Of a stretch of 64,000 bases of DNA, positions 38,519 to 50,012 are shown piece by piece (the first letter of the stretch is position 1; each line of letters begins with the position of its first letter). A program made the translations under genes and the position numbers. Source of the stretch: Luidia sarsii (Eukaryota > Echinodermata > Asteroidea > Paxillosida > Luidiidae). Where the stretch lies: assembly GCA_949987565.1 (NCBI GenBank), contig OX465110.1, positions 7,006,518-7,070,517 on the forward strand, read 5' to 3'. The notes beneath the pieces were generated by a model. It was not told the origin of the DNA. It searched no databases and worked only from the letters and a program-made list of their open reading frames with translations.

Positions 38519-38690
38519 AATTTAGTGGGCCTGACGTTTCGATCCGAGCAGGTCCTAGCAGGACCTTTCTCTGCCTTTGAGAAAGGTCCTGCTAGGATCG
38601 AAACGTCAGGCCCACTAAATTTTGAGATTTGCATTTTGGTAATCTTAGTCAGTAAGCAGTTTGCAATATTTTTGTATATCACTTTAAGTC
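38519..38690. mobile_element. Palindromic GGTCCTGCTAGGATC element
   Basis: Same palindrome and tail as 25807-25973, again ending at TTTTTGTATATCA. Confidence 0.7.
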
Positions 38691-41600
38691 TAGTACGTTG
38701 TCTACTAATGTCGGTTACAACAATATTTATCATCAAGAGAACTTACTTTTACAGAACGGTATACTCCAGTTAGCCTATAGTCACTGGGTTCCATATCCCT
38801 AGGCTGCACGGAGGGGGGGGGGGGCTAGCGGCTTTCTCCCGAATACAGCAACAACTTGAACAAGGGTTTCACGCTGCTACAAATAAACGGATGCCAACGG
38901 TTAGTATAAAAATAATGTGGAACGACGTGTATTTTCGACACCCCAACACAAAATCTCTTTTATCATGACAAATGGTGCCTTCCCTGTCAGGTACGGTATT
39001 GAATAAATGTACCGCGGAGAATACCCGTAATATGGATTTTTTTAAGAGGTTAGAAAGTGTATCTACTCACGTTTGAGCCAAAATTTATTTGAGAGTTTTC
39101 GTACAGCGCGATGAAAACGCTTGCCTCAGCTTCGGCCAGAAATCTGCAGTGTCCCCATGCGGCGTTTCATCGATACTCTCTAAACAAATAACCGGAATCG
39201 ACTATTAAGTAGTCGACCTTGGTAACGGCTTAATGGTATTAGGGTGGGCCAATTCAAATTCGATTTCAGTTTATGGGGTAGGCATTATCATCGAAGGATC
39301 ATTAGTGTTGCGTTCACGAATAGAGTATGGTCGTTTACGAAACGAAGGCTTGGGCTTCGTCTCCGTCTGACAAAACTGGAAAATCCAGGTCGTGGTTTGT
39401 TTCACTGAGAATTTGAAGGTTTGTTGGCTTGATAGGTACAGAGTTTTCACCGAGAAACTGGGGCGGGGCCAAACGTTTGTTTTTAGATGCCTGTGATATT
39501 ATTACCAGCAAGATAAATCAATGATCGAAGCCTAATAAGCCCGAGTCTAAGCCTTCATGAAATGAAAGTCTATGAAATGGTGGAGCATTACTACGGAGGC
39601 TAAGAGAAGACGCATTCAAAAATCACAATTCAACACACGTGAACGCGTTTTAAAAATTAACATACATTGGTATAATTATGAACCCGAATGGTCTCCGTGA
39701 AAGCAAGCTTAGAAATGGACACAGGTCGGATTATCATTCGTTCGTGTCGACCGAGCGTGATTTTTAACGTCCAAATGGGGCTTATTCTAGGATCGTCAGT
39801 GCATAAAATTGCCGTAAATGTACTCGAAACTTTTTACTTGCAATAACATTTACAGCATTTTGACATGTAGAAAATAATTATGTGGAAGGAATTAGGCAAT
39901 TTTGTTTCCAAAAAGTTTGAATATTGTATTTGTTGTGGTCGAAAGAAAAAAAAAGAGAAAATTCCACCAGTTGTGGTCGAACAAAATAATTGAATACAAT
40001 GACCATTTCTCAGCATTTTCTGTATAGGTTTTTTTCTTCTTCTTTTTCTTCGACCGATCGCCCCTCCCCGAGGTGAAAAAAGGGGAACCATAGAATAAAA
40101 AGGGAGCGCCCTTTTAAAGCCCCTACACAACATTGGTAAGATCGAAAACCAGAAAATGTTCACAGATATACATGAAACTTGTTTGAAGATGGTTATAGTA
40201 CAAACATCGCACTGAAATGTTTGTCTAAAATGCTGTACTTTTGGAGAAAAGAAATAATTATTTACGTCTCACCCCGAGATCTAAACTATTTTTTCGGAAC
40301 AAATTGAATGCTGCATTTTCGGGAAAACAGATGAAGCGGTTTTCACGATTTTCTCGATGCTCGATCAGTTGGCGGATTGAGCTGAAATGTTCACAGGTGT
40401 GCTATTTCATGCATAATGTTGGGATCAGACAATGTATGGATGCTATTCCTCGACCTCGACCATCATTTGTGTTAATAAGAGTAACAGTTCCGTTACAATA
40501 GACCGTGTAACTCTCGTGGTGAAAAAGGTCACCGTACACTTAATTCCTGGTACCTCCGCGCCGTCTGCTATAGGAGAATACATTATTACTTAATGAAGAA
40601 AGCCTCTTTCCAACTAAAAACCCAGGTTTATGGATTAAGTATATTAAAAATATAAAAATGAGCAAAAAAATCCTACAAAAATTAGAATACGGCAGAGATA
40701 ACAAATAAATATAACCTGACCTTCATCTTCCGGTTGTAAGTATAGTATTGCGAATATGGCCTGACTGTGGTACGCGACGTGAGCATTACTACTTCAGTGC
40801 TTGTATCGCGCCGAAGTTGGTGTGGTTCGCATTCGGGCCAGAAAAGCGTCTTGTACTGTACTGTACACGTGGATACCGTACACATGATCTCCATAAAAAA
40901 TGGAGATCAATGCGTACACTAAACAAAACGCGCGACTTCGTTAGCCAGTACACGTATGTACATGCATTTACAAGCCTAAGGTAACAATTTTTATTAAGTT
41001 AGTTCATCTATAGAACACGATCGACTATAATTATCACCTCTTGTTTTATAGGTTCTACGTGTACAGTTTCAAACGTGAAAACGGAAATTTGTTTTAACTA
41101 TGTGTCTGTAAAACGTGCAAAATCACTAACTTTATTTACACATTGTATTCTAATATTTTATTCCTATAAAACAATTCTAGTTGTTTAAACTGCTTCAATC
41201 GGCGCGATACAAAATATTTTAACAGAAACGTTCGACGCTCCACACTTTACCTCCTCGAGGAGCCCGAAAGTCAGGAATCTCGCGGTAACACGTACATTCT
41301 CGAGGCCAACTTACACGGTATACCCCCCGCTGCTAGTGAGAGCGCGGCCTGTGAAATAATTGATCGTTGTTGGTGAGTAGCCTATGTGTGTGGCCTCCCT
41401 CCCAACAGCCCCCCCCCCCCCCACATCGCCGAAAAAGAAAAACTGGACAGGCAACTAGCATGTATTTTTAATCGTTCTTCCCCATTCTTTTGCCCTTTTG
41501 TCCCGGAGCCTGCATATGGCGCTAATAAACCTCGTTCCCACTGAGGTCTTAAAACGGACAACAATAACACAAAGGGGGTGCCATTGTCCGACCATGATGT

Positions 41601-42124
41601 TTGACATTCACTATTTAGTGCCGCCCTGTTTGGATAGTTTCGATTTTTTTCGCTTCCTTTCTTGGGTCTCTTATCTCTTAGTCCGGCCATCGATTGGGAA
41701 TGTGGCCAAAGATAGAGGTCCGTATATGCAGCTGGGAATGTACGTAGTACTAGTAGTGCGCCCGGCGTTCACACGCGCGCAACACCAAGCAAGTACTGTA
41801 GGCCTACATAGTATTGTAATGTGATGATGGGAAGTGTGAGAACAACCACTTTCATTAATGTATACCGGTACGTAATGTACAAACCTTCATAAAACTATAA
41901 TTCTATGACATTCTCATTTCCACAAGGATGGTGGTTTATACGTTGCAACTTAGCAAGGTAAGTAACCTATATATAATTATACACAATCGTGCATAGTTGC
42001 TTCATCTTTAAATTATTAGATTAGATAGCCCTAGTATACGTTTCTCCAAAAACGAATGATTTAGATCAAACCACTGAAGGAATACTCTGACCGCGGGAAC
42101 ATTGGAACAATTTTTTGGGGAAAA
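38691..42124. other. Gene-free stretch
   Basis: No exon recognised. It contains a decayed MITE at about 39340-39575 (GGCTTGGGCTTCGTCTCCG against AGTCTAAGCCTTCAT) and a TTAA MITE of subfamily B at 40114-40470 (ends AGCCCCTACACAACATTGG and a diverged right end). Elsewhere the DNA is AT-rich, with homopolymer runs such as poly-C near 41410. I see nothing else I can name in 40480-42120. Confidence 0.45.
40114..40470. mobile_element. TTAA MITE, subfamily B
   Basis: TTAA at 40114-40117 and AAAGCCCCTACACAACATTG, with an interior block TTGGCGGATTGAGCTGAAAT shared with 1037-1400 in reverse. The right end is diverged. Confidence 0.55.
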
Positions 42125-42330
42125 AAATGGTAAAGAAAACGCTGACAGGACCTGGACTTGAACACGACTGACCAGCCCTTTATAGAATGGTGGCCTTCCC
42201 TATAATAGCCAACTTCAGAACTTTGCCGGGGTGGGGGCGTCAGTCATCTGAAGCAATTATTCAACCATTGACGGCCGTTTATCTCCAGGGATCACACCCT
42301 CGCTTTCATTCAGATGCAAACAACCACTTG
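42125..42330 (-). mobile_element. tRNA-related interspersed repeat, inverted copy
   Basis: Minus-strand order as at 9288-9512. It includes the GGGTGGGGGCGTCAGTCATC segment and, at the other end, AGTCCAGGTCCTGTC in place of the B-box end. Degraded. Confidence 0.55.
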
Positions 42331-42716
42331 TTGCAAACCTCTTTTGACTTAGAAATTAAGACTCTTTTGATAAAAAAGTCAACTTCAATGGTCAATTTAT
42401 AGTATTTGTCGGGGTGGGCCTGCCAGCAAGAAGCATTTGACCATCGCTATTAACATGATTAACGCTCCCACAGAGGTTGAAACGACCAACAGTTACTGTT
42501 GTACTAACAGTACACCTGGCTACAGCAGCTCGGGGATTGAACAGGGTGTGGGTGAATTTATGCCCTACTTCTGCACTGCAGGCTTCTCAGTTTCGCTCAA
42601 AAAAAAGAAAGAAAAAGAAATGACGCATATAGGCCTACACCATTTGGAAATTTCGTTGGTGCTGGCTATATTTGGAAAGTGCAGAATACACGAATGTATA
42701 TTGAAAACGAAGCCCC

Positions 42717-43437
42717 TTTTACAGGCCCAATACAACAAATTGGGAAGATCGGAAAACATCGATGTCCCCAGATTTCCTTCAAATTTACACAGCTTTGTAG
42801 ATGGTCATGATAGAATCCTCATGTTGAAATCTTACGGTCTAGGATATTGTACTTCTCGAGAAATCTTCACTGGAACATCGACCAAAAAATAGTTTATCAC
42901 TTGCGAGTGATAAATTATTTCTTACACTTCAGAACGATGAGAAAACCGTTACGGTTTGTTGCCTTTTTTCTACTTTCTCAGATTACCAGTTGAGCTAACA
43001 CCCTTCGCAGGATTTCTTTTTTGGATTTATGTTTTGGTTTAACGCACAAACTGTGGCAATCGTTTGACCTTCACCAATGTTGTACATATATAGACTATTA
43101 AAGGCCCTATACAACATTGGTAAGGGTCAAAAGATTGCCACAGTTTGTGTGTTAAACCATTAAACATCCCCCAAAACAATCCTGCTAAGGTTTTAGCTCA
43201 AATGGTTTTTTTTCACCATTCTGTAGTGTAAGAAATAGTTTATGACTTGCGAGTTATTAACTATTTGTCGATGTTTCAGTGAAGATTTCTAGGGAAGTAC
43301 AGCATCCCAGACCGTAAGATTTCAACATGAGGATTCTAAAATTCTATAATGACCATCTATACAAACTGTGTAAATTAAAAGGAAATCTGTGGACATCGAT
43401 GTTTTTCGATCTTCCCAATGTTGTATTGGCCGTTTCA
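42717..43437. mobile_element. Two adjacent TTAA MITEs, subfamily A
   Basis: Copy 1 runs from CAGGCCCAATACAACAAATTG to about 43098. Copy 2 starts at TTAA 43098-43101 with AAGGCCCTATACAACATTGG and ends near TTGTATTGGCCG at 43437. The copies are in opposite orientation to each other (TTCAAATTTACACAGC near 42780 against AAACTGTGTAAATT near 43365). Confidence 0.65.
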
Positions 43438-44442
43438 TTCAGGTTTCCGACTTCTAACGGTATGCGCTGGACGATATCGACCGAAAGGAACTCCAGGCAG
43501 GCACAGAATATAACGGTATATATACCACGTACTGACTGTGAAGACGTTACACTGCAGAGCAGCTATGACCTTACTCGTTTGCGTGTTGTGTCACGTGACG
43601 GGAAATTAGTCAGAGGAGATTCTCGGGTGAAAGTCAAGTCCCCGTAATCGTGCAAATCCGGTGGTCGTACACATTCGCGTGTCAAGTGGAATGAGGGCTA
43701 CAGCGACTTGAGCACTGCATGGGCATACGATCATCCCAGTTACTTCTTGAGCACGGGTCAGATAATAATTCTATGAGGTCATGTGTTTCTAGCCGTGTAG
43801 ACTTAACTTTCTCGGTCTTTCTTTTTCTGAGTTACAACTCAGGTTCTTTCCTGAACCAAACCTTTCCAGAACCAAACCTTTCAAGAACCAAACCTTTCCA
43901 GAATCAAACCTCTTCCTTCAAGAGACCTTATACATGGTGTCACCGCAAACCTTCCTATATTGATTCACCCACCATGCAAAGCCTTAAGTCTTGTTTATTT
44001 TTTCTCGATGATGATTTGGTTTTTTTCGGGACAGGTGCGGGTTCCTGGCACGGTGAACAAGCCGCAAGAAGGAAGACTGAAATTCTAGGGAGCGCCTGTG
44101 GGCCTATACGCAGCTGGGCCGTTATACGACAATGAAGTTCCCCTCCGTGGTGATTCATTTTGACACAGCTACGGCTAAAAGATCTACGGTGCATATAAGC
44201 GCACCATGCATGCGGGTACAGCCGCTTAACTCCGCCTGCCTTGCCTGATGTACGCCCACTGACCCTTGGCGGGCATTTTGTGCTTGCCAAGCCTTTCATT
44301 GGACCCCAAAACGGGCTGGGTTTGCTTGCGTTTTGTTTTGGGGTTTTTTCGGGGGAAAAGGTTCAGTCGGAGAAAAACTGCTTGTTTTCTGCCTGGCGAC
44401 TCCCGGGCTTTCCATCCTATACGGACTATACACGCGGTGACC

Positions 44443-45975
44443 ATGCAACTCTTGTTTCGACGACTGCTGCTGCTGGCGACCGTGGCGCTGATCCTGCCGG
44501 GCTACTTCGCCGTCTGGAGACTGCTGATTGCCGGGCCGCCGGCCGTAGTGGCCGCCGGCCGGAGACCCGGGACCGAGGCCCGGCCATCGTCGCAGCGGTG
44601 CAGTCCCGGGGTGAACGGGGTGATGAACGGCTCCCACGGCGAGTGCCGGACCGTGGAGGCGAGGGGGACGACGGGTCGCGGCGGCGCCGCCGGCGGCCGA
44701 CGAACGACTACGGCGGGACTCGGAGCCGTGATGAGGACCAACCGGAGCCGAAGCCGGAGCCTGTCGGCTGGAGGGGGAGGCGGCGGCGGCGGCGACGGCG
44801 GCGCCCAGACCGATGAGCAAGGACCGAAGGCGGCTAGAGCTGGCGGCGGGAAAGGGAAGTCGAAGAAGAGCGCAGGGTTTTGCAGTTACGTGGACACCCC
44901 GAAGGGACTGCACCGAATCTGCGTGGGCAAGGCCGGGGAGGACGAACGCCGACGGAGCGGGCAGATCGTCTCCAAGTCCGCGGGCAAGTTCACCCGGACG
45001 GAGGAGAAGGGAAAGGGGAAGGACGACCCGTCGCCGACACCGGACCCCGCGCGGCGAGGCATCCTGGCCACTGCCGAGTGGGTGTCCCGGACGGACCGGC
45101 ACGAGTACGCCTACGTGGCCAACCCCGACCGGGGCAAGTGCTCGCCGGGCGAGCGGGTGGACCTCCTTGTGCTGGTCACCTCTCACCCGGACCACGCCCG
45201 GAGGAGGGAGGTCATCCGCATGACGTGGGGCTCGCCAAACGCCAGCCTGGCCTTCTCCCTCGGCGGCGGCGGCCGCCGCGCCGTCAAAGTCCGCTTCCTG
45301 CTGGGCGTGAGGGCGCTCGACCCCGGCGGACCGGCCGCCAACCGGACGTCCCTGGACGCCGACCTGGCCGGCGAGCTGGCCCGCCACGGCGACCTGGTGG
45401 TGGAGGACTTCCTCGAGTCCTACCTGAACCTGAGCGTCAAGACCGTCATGGGGCTCAAGTGGGCCAGCCAGTTCTGCCCGGGCGCCCGCTACGTCATGAA
45501 GACGGACGACGACATAGTGGTGCACACGCCGCGGCTCCTGGCCTACCTGAGCAAGGAGGCGCCGCCCCGGGAGCTGATCGCCGGCCGCCTGGCCAAGGCC
45601 TTCCCGGCCCTGCGCAACCCGGCCAAGAAGTTCTACATGCCCAAGGCCATCTACGGGCCGGAGAAGTACCCCCCGTACTGCGTGGGCCTGGGCTACGTCA
45701 TGTCCATCGACGTGGTGCACAGATTGTATGTGCAGGCGCTCCTGACTCCACTCTTCCCCTGGGAGGACGTCTACGTGGGCATCATGCTGGCCCAAATCAA
45801 CCTTGCCCCAACGAACATCAACAATTTCTTTTACTTATACGGGAGTTCCATCTTCGAGGGCACGACTATAGTGGAGACAGAGAAGACGTTCGCCAAGCTG
45901 CAATCTGTCTACACTCTCGAAGGACTAACCCCGGAGCAGACGGTCGTGTTTTGGAAGAGATGGCTTAATCGATGA
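44443..45975 (+). CDS. GT31 family beta-1,3-galactosyltransferase-like enzyme
   Basis: Intronless ORF, 510 residues from ATG 44443; the frame is open further upstream to an ATG at 44266. I choose 44443 because the pseudogene copy starts at the matching place and because it gives a proper type II Golgi anchor: MQLLFRR then LLLLATVALILPGYF. A long Gly/Arg/Ser-rich stem (about residues 35-200) follows. The catalytic domain shows the family motifs: VLVTSHPDHARRREVIRMTW (about 245-260), KTDDDIVVH with the metal-binding DDD (about 354), YPPYCVGLGYVMS (about 409) and WEDVYVG (about 440). N-glycosylation sequons NAS, NRT and NLS are present. GT31 enzymes transfer galactose or GlcNAc from UDP-sugars in beta-1,3 linkage in the Golgi lumen; the exact donor and acceptor cannot be told. 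GC content is far above the flanks. Confidence 0.9.
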   Translation: MQLLFRRLLLLATVALILPGYFAVWRLLIAGPPAVVAAGRRPGTEARPSSQRCSPGVNGVMNGSHGECRTVEARGTTGRGGAAGGRRTTTAGLGAVMRTNRSRSRSLSAGGGGGGGGDGGAQTDEQGPKAARAGGGKGKSKKSAGFCSYVDTPKGLHRICVGKAGEDERRRSGQIVSKSAGKFTRTEEKGKGKDDPSPTPDPARRGILATAEWVSRTDRHEYAYVANPDRGKCSPGERVDLLVLVTSHPDHARRREVIRMTWGSPNASLAFSLGGGGRRAVKVRFLLGVRALDPGGPAANRTSLDADLAGELARHGDLVVEDFLESYLNLSVKTVMGLKWASQFCPGARYVMKTDDDIVVHTPRLLAYLSKEAPPRELIAGRLAKAFPALRNPAKKFYMPKAIYGPEKYPPYCVGLGYVMSIDVVHRLYVQALLTPLFPWEDVYVGIMLAQINLAPTNINNFFYLYGSSIFEGTTIVETEKTFAKLQSVYTLEGLTPEQTVVFWKRWLNR

Positions 45976-46267
45976 ACAAAAAATGACAACGAAGGAAAGC
46001 CGATGTTTCATGACGGCTGTCTCTCCGGGCAGTTTTCACTGGCAGCTTAAAGGCAACCCACCCTGCACAGATTGCAAAAGGGAACACTCGGATTGCTTCC
46101 GGAAGGTTTTTCAACACCCAACATTATTTAATGATATCACTGAAGGTCCTTGGAGTTAACGTTCTTGATGTTACTCTTACTGATATTTAGAAAAGTGTAA
46201 CTTTGTATTCAGGTTGATAGTCTCTGAGGAATTGGTCTATAGTCTAGAAAACTGGTGGACTGACAAT

Positions 46268-46362
46268 ACCTTGTGGTGGTGATGATGATTATGATGATGG
46301 TGATAAGGATGATGAGGATGGGGACGACGAGGATGATCATGATGACGACGACAGTGATTTGG
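46268..46362 (+). repeat. GAT-rich microsatellite 3' of the GT31 gene
   Basis: Impure GAT/GAC/GAG trinucleotide repeats (GATGATGATTATGATGATGG type) about 300 bp after the stop codon, probably in the 3' untranslated region. Confidence 0.75.
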
Positions 46363-46802
46363 ACCAACTGCATTTCGAGGGGACAGCTTTTAAAAACCCA
46401 CTCGACACGCCTGCACCATTCCTATATGCTATAATTTATTCATTTTGAAATAATTGCTCTATAAATCAAACCAAACAAATTGCCAAAATCATAATTCAAT
46501 TACAAATATCAAAGGGAGGAAGTGTGATTGTATTTTCGTACTGGAAACATGCACATACAGAGTATTTGTATAATTATCAAGAGCCAAGTATTCATGCTAG
46601 AAATTCATAAACAGTAAATTATCAGGGATAATCTGAAAGGGCTGCACTTAAAAATCCAGCTAACTAGAGTATATTAATAACAAGAAGTACATGATTTAAA
46701 ATGTGGCGCTAAATCATTTGTTTTATAAAAAGCCAACCATTTCACTGTTGTTCTGTTCAAGCCACTTCTGTAATGGTGTAAGATATTTGGATACACGTGA
46801 GC

Positions 46803-47168
46803 TTAAAAGCCCAATACACCATTGGGAAGATCGGGAAACATCGATGTCCACAGATTTCCTTCTAATTAACAGTTTGTAGATGGTCATGATAGAATCCTCA
46901 TGTTGAAATCTTATACGGTCTGGGATGCTGCATTTCTCTAGAAATCTTTACTCAAACATCGACAAATAGTTTATTACTCGCAAGTAATAAACTATTTCTT
47001 TCACTAAAGAACTGCAAAAACCGTGATGGCTTTTTTCATTTTTCTACTTTCTCAGGTTATCATTTGAGCTAAAACCTTTGCAAGATTTATCTTTTTGATT
47101 GTTCAATGATGTAGCACACAAACTGTGGCAATCTTTTGACCTTTACCGATGTTGTATAGGGCCTTTAA
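46803..47168. mobile_element. TTAA MITE, subfamily A
   Basis: TTAA at 46803-46806 and 47165-47168. Ends AAGCCCAATACACCATTGGG and GATGTTGTATAGGGCCTTTA. Confidence 0.75.
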
Positions 47169-47229
47169 ACTCCGTGTCAAGTTTAGCATTTTGTGTTTGC
47201 AAAATCTTTCACGTGTTACCATAATTATA

Positions 47230-47580
47230 TAAATACTTACACTTCCACAGATTTCAGATTATTTATGATTTATTAACACACTGCTGAAATAATTATCTTT
47301 TCAGGGATTTAATCAATACATAATATTATTTGTTTTTTTGTGGTGGGGTTGGGGCATAATTATTATTTGTTAAGTAATCCATTATTTTAAAATCATAAAT
47401 ATAACCATTTATGATTTATTAACACTGTTTGTTAACACACTGCTGAAATGGTTATCTTTTCAGGGATTTAATCAATGCATATTTGATTTGGTGGTGGGGT
47501 TGGGGCATAATTATTATTTTTTAAGTAATCCATTATTTTAAAATCATAAATATAACCATTTTAGAATAACGGATTGTTGA
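47230..47580. repeat. Local tandem duplication of about 170 bp
   Basis: ATTTATGATTTATTAACACA, GGTGGTGGGGTTGGGGCATA-type sequence and AAGTAATCCATTATTTTAAA occur twice in a row (about 47265-47405 and 47405-47565). The single inverted counterpart is near 26165-26260. Confidence 0.65.
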
Positions 47581-47995
47581 CATAGAGCCCTTTCCATTTT
47601 AAAATGCAGTGAATGTAAATATCTTCAAGTCAGTAATAAATCAGAGCCATCAGATTGAAATCTAATGAAAGTTGATAGAAAAAACCGACAATGTCCAGGG
47701 ATTCACAGTTATTTTGTCATTGGTAAATATTCATATTAGGCACTTTACACAGAAAACTGTACACTATACATTAAAAAAAGAAAAACTCACAAGAAAACCA
47801 AGACCTAAAACATCAAACAAAAACGCAGTGAGTTGAACCAGTCAGTGAGGGAAAGAGAAAGTTCAAGCTTTTTCCTTTTCAGTAGTAGATCCTTAAACCC
47901 CCCCCCAAACCCAGAAGAGTAGTGAGCAGCCAGGTTCATCTGAATGAAATGGACACCTTAGACATAACATGATGTTTGTGTCGAGGAGAATGTAA

Positions 47996-48310
47996 TTCAA
48001 TGAGGTTTTTGCACTTGCTCCACATGATGAACACTTGAGTATTCAGTGCTTTGCCCGGTGCCTGATAAAAAAACCAACCTCATTGAATTCCATTCTCCTC
48101 GACAGAAACATCATGTCATATCTATGATGCAACGTGGTACCCGCCGGTATACATTATTCGAATCCACCACACGACCTCGACCAGCTCGGAGGTCGAGTGG
48201 TTAAGACGTCCATACTAGAAATCGGGAGTCGCGGGTTCGAATCCCACCCGAGCTGCCTGAAATATTTTTTATCAGGCACCGGGCAAGGGTAAAAACCTCA
48301 TTGAATAGGA
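47996..48310. mobile_element. Hairpin MITE complex with tRNA-Ser-like module
   Basis: Two pieces of the CAATGAGG hairpin family (47996-48135 and 48260-48310) flank a tRNA-like segment at 48184-48253. They have the usual ATTCTCCTCGACAGAAACAT tail and AGGCACCGGGCAAGGG pieces. Confidence 0.55.
48184..48253 (+). repeat. tRNA-Ser-derived sequence
   Basis: GCTCGGA pairs with CCCGAGC at six of seven positions. D-arm GTCGAGTGGTTAAGACG, anticodon-loop-like ACTAGAAATC and B box GGTTCGAATCCC follow. The long variable arm of a real tRNA-Ser is missing, so I call it tRNA-derived, not a working tRNA gene. Confidence 0.6.
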
Positions 48311-48532
48311 CACCTTGTAGCAAGGAATTTGTCACAATCTGGACAGCACGACGAGTCACGGGTTCCAATCCCCCCTTGAGCTGCCTGTGTCTGGTCATTG
48401 TTTTGATCTTGCAAACAATCGGGCAAAGCACTGAGCGTAGAGTGCTGACTGAGTAGGCCTACATGTGAGGCAGGGCAACACCCTCATTTGAGTTACGCTC
48501 TACGCGATTCTCATCATGATATAATGTATGTC

Positions 48533-48584
48533 TGCCTTTGAGAAAGGTCCTGCTAGGATCGAAACGTCAGGCCCTCCTAATTTC
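48533..48584. mobile_element. Short GGTCCTGCTAGGATC element copy
   Basis: GCCTTTGAGAAAGGTCCTGC and TAGGATCGAAACGTCAGGCC, single unit. A further copy is at 58582-58627. Confidence 0.6.
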
Positions 48585-48793
48585 GATATGAACCCAGGCA
48601 TGATTATAACCGGCCCCAAATTTCCTTGTCAAGTCTCTGGACTTTTTGCATGGATTTTCTCCCTGACTTGCCGAACACAATAGCTACAAAATTTGCCTGG
48701 TGGTCCCATGTCATTTGGCATTGGCACAGCCTTTTGTGCTTCAGCAAAATGTCAGTGTCTGAGCACTGAGCAGTTCTGTAACGTTGTACCCAG

Positions 48794-50004
48794 TAGGGCT
48801 GTTGTCGACAAGGCTTTTGTCGACATTGTCGCGACAAAGAAAATATTCCGACATGTCGACAAGGTTTTTCGGTTGTCGCGACAAAAACAATAAAATACAT
48901 TAGCATACCTCTACTCTAGTCATAATGGCCAATTTCTGAAAAGAAGGGAATAAAAAGGGAACAAAAGATCCTAAAATTGTGTGCTGAGCATTTCATTTTT
49001 GCTTATCCACGCCGGAAAATAATAGGTATTAGTTGGAAGTTGGAAGGGATCGCGATTCGCGACGCGACCAAAGAAAATCGTTCACCGAACGTATTTTGCC
49101 ATTACGATGTACAGTATATACTGTATAGCGCACGTTTCTATGGCCGGTCGACAGCAGTACAGTAGCTGGTATACGTTGCAGCATCGCATGCATTTAATAC
49201 ACGTGCGTACGGGATACCAGTGCAATGCAGAGATCGGGAAAGATCGTGGACGTCCGAGGGAAGGATCGAGAAATGAGATCGCACGTGCGTCGCGTCGGTA
49301 CCAAGCTGAAAGTAGCCGCATGTTTGGGCCCAAAATTCCGTTGAAAAACGGACCGGAAGTTCATTATGTACATCGGAAAAAGGCCTCCTTTGCCGCATAC
49401 GTTCTAGGTTTGTCTGAATGTATGGCTGAATACGCGGCCTCCTCCGTTTTTGGGCCCAATACGCGGCTGGTTTTTGGGTGCCCAATACGCGGCTACCTTT
49501 AGCTAGGTGCGGACGGTGACGTCTTTTCTTTTCATCGAAACTATCTGGTTCTCCAACTTCCATGTACTGTACATGTGTCCACTGCAGCCGCTGTGCAGCG
49601 AATTCATAAATATTCATTATTTCTTGCAGTGATAACGCACGCATCGCCGATCGATGACGTCATGAATAAACAATGAGCAATCGCTTTTTTATGATTTTGT
49701 TTAGGAAATTACGGCTATAACACCCAATATCGGCACAAAAATTATTTTGTTGTTTATAATCTTAAATACGAAAGCCATTAAAATATGAAATTTTATTGAA
49801 ATTAAGATTATCCATGAAAACTAATTTCACAAGTTCACAACTATGGCGGTTTGACATGCCCCATTCGTTTATTAACTAAAAAAAATCCAACATTGTGACT
49901 ACAGATTTTTGACTAAATCGAGTCTCTGTCGCGACAATGTCGACAGTCGGCATAAAATTCTCGCGACATGTCGACAAGAATTTTTTCTCACGACAACAGC
50001 CTTA
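48794..50004. mobile_element. Non-autonomous hAT-type element, 1211 bp
   Basis: Inverted ends TAGGGCTGTTGTCG and CGACAACAGCCTTA (13 of 14 match). It is flanked by an exact 8-bp target duplication GTACCCAG at 48786-48793 and 50005-50012. Subterminal regions are full of GTCGACA and TGTCGCGACA motifs on both ends. The interior has no transposase-like ORF. The 8-bp duplication and TAGGG ends are hAT hallmarks. Confidence 0.85.
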
Positions 50005-50012
50005 GTACCCAG

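Larger units (their letters stand above)
43440..47790 (+). repeat. Right arm of the inverted GT31-locus duplication
   Basis: This arm holds the upstream flank, intact gene and downstream flank. It is matched in reverse complement by 25745-27315 plus 36587-37050. The downstream flank in this arm also has its own local tandem duplication (47230-47400 and 47400-47580). A TTAA MITE at 46803-47168 is present only in this arm. Confidence 0.75.

Noticed and set aside
44296..45795. 499-codon minus-strand ORF opposite the GT31 gene, and a 362-codon plus-strand ORF in another frame
   Set aside because: Shadow frames caused by very high GC content, which removes stop codons. The plus-strand frame with GT31 motifs is the real one.
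48184..48253. Functional tRNA-Ser gene
   Set aside because: Missing long variable arm, imperfect stems and placement within repeat pieces; called tRNA-derived instead.
49082..49644. Overlapping ORFs of 83-168 codons near 49100-49640
   Set aside because: They lie inside the non-autonomous hAT-type element, overlap on both strands and show no domain.
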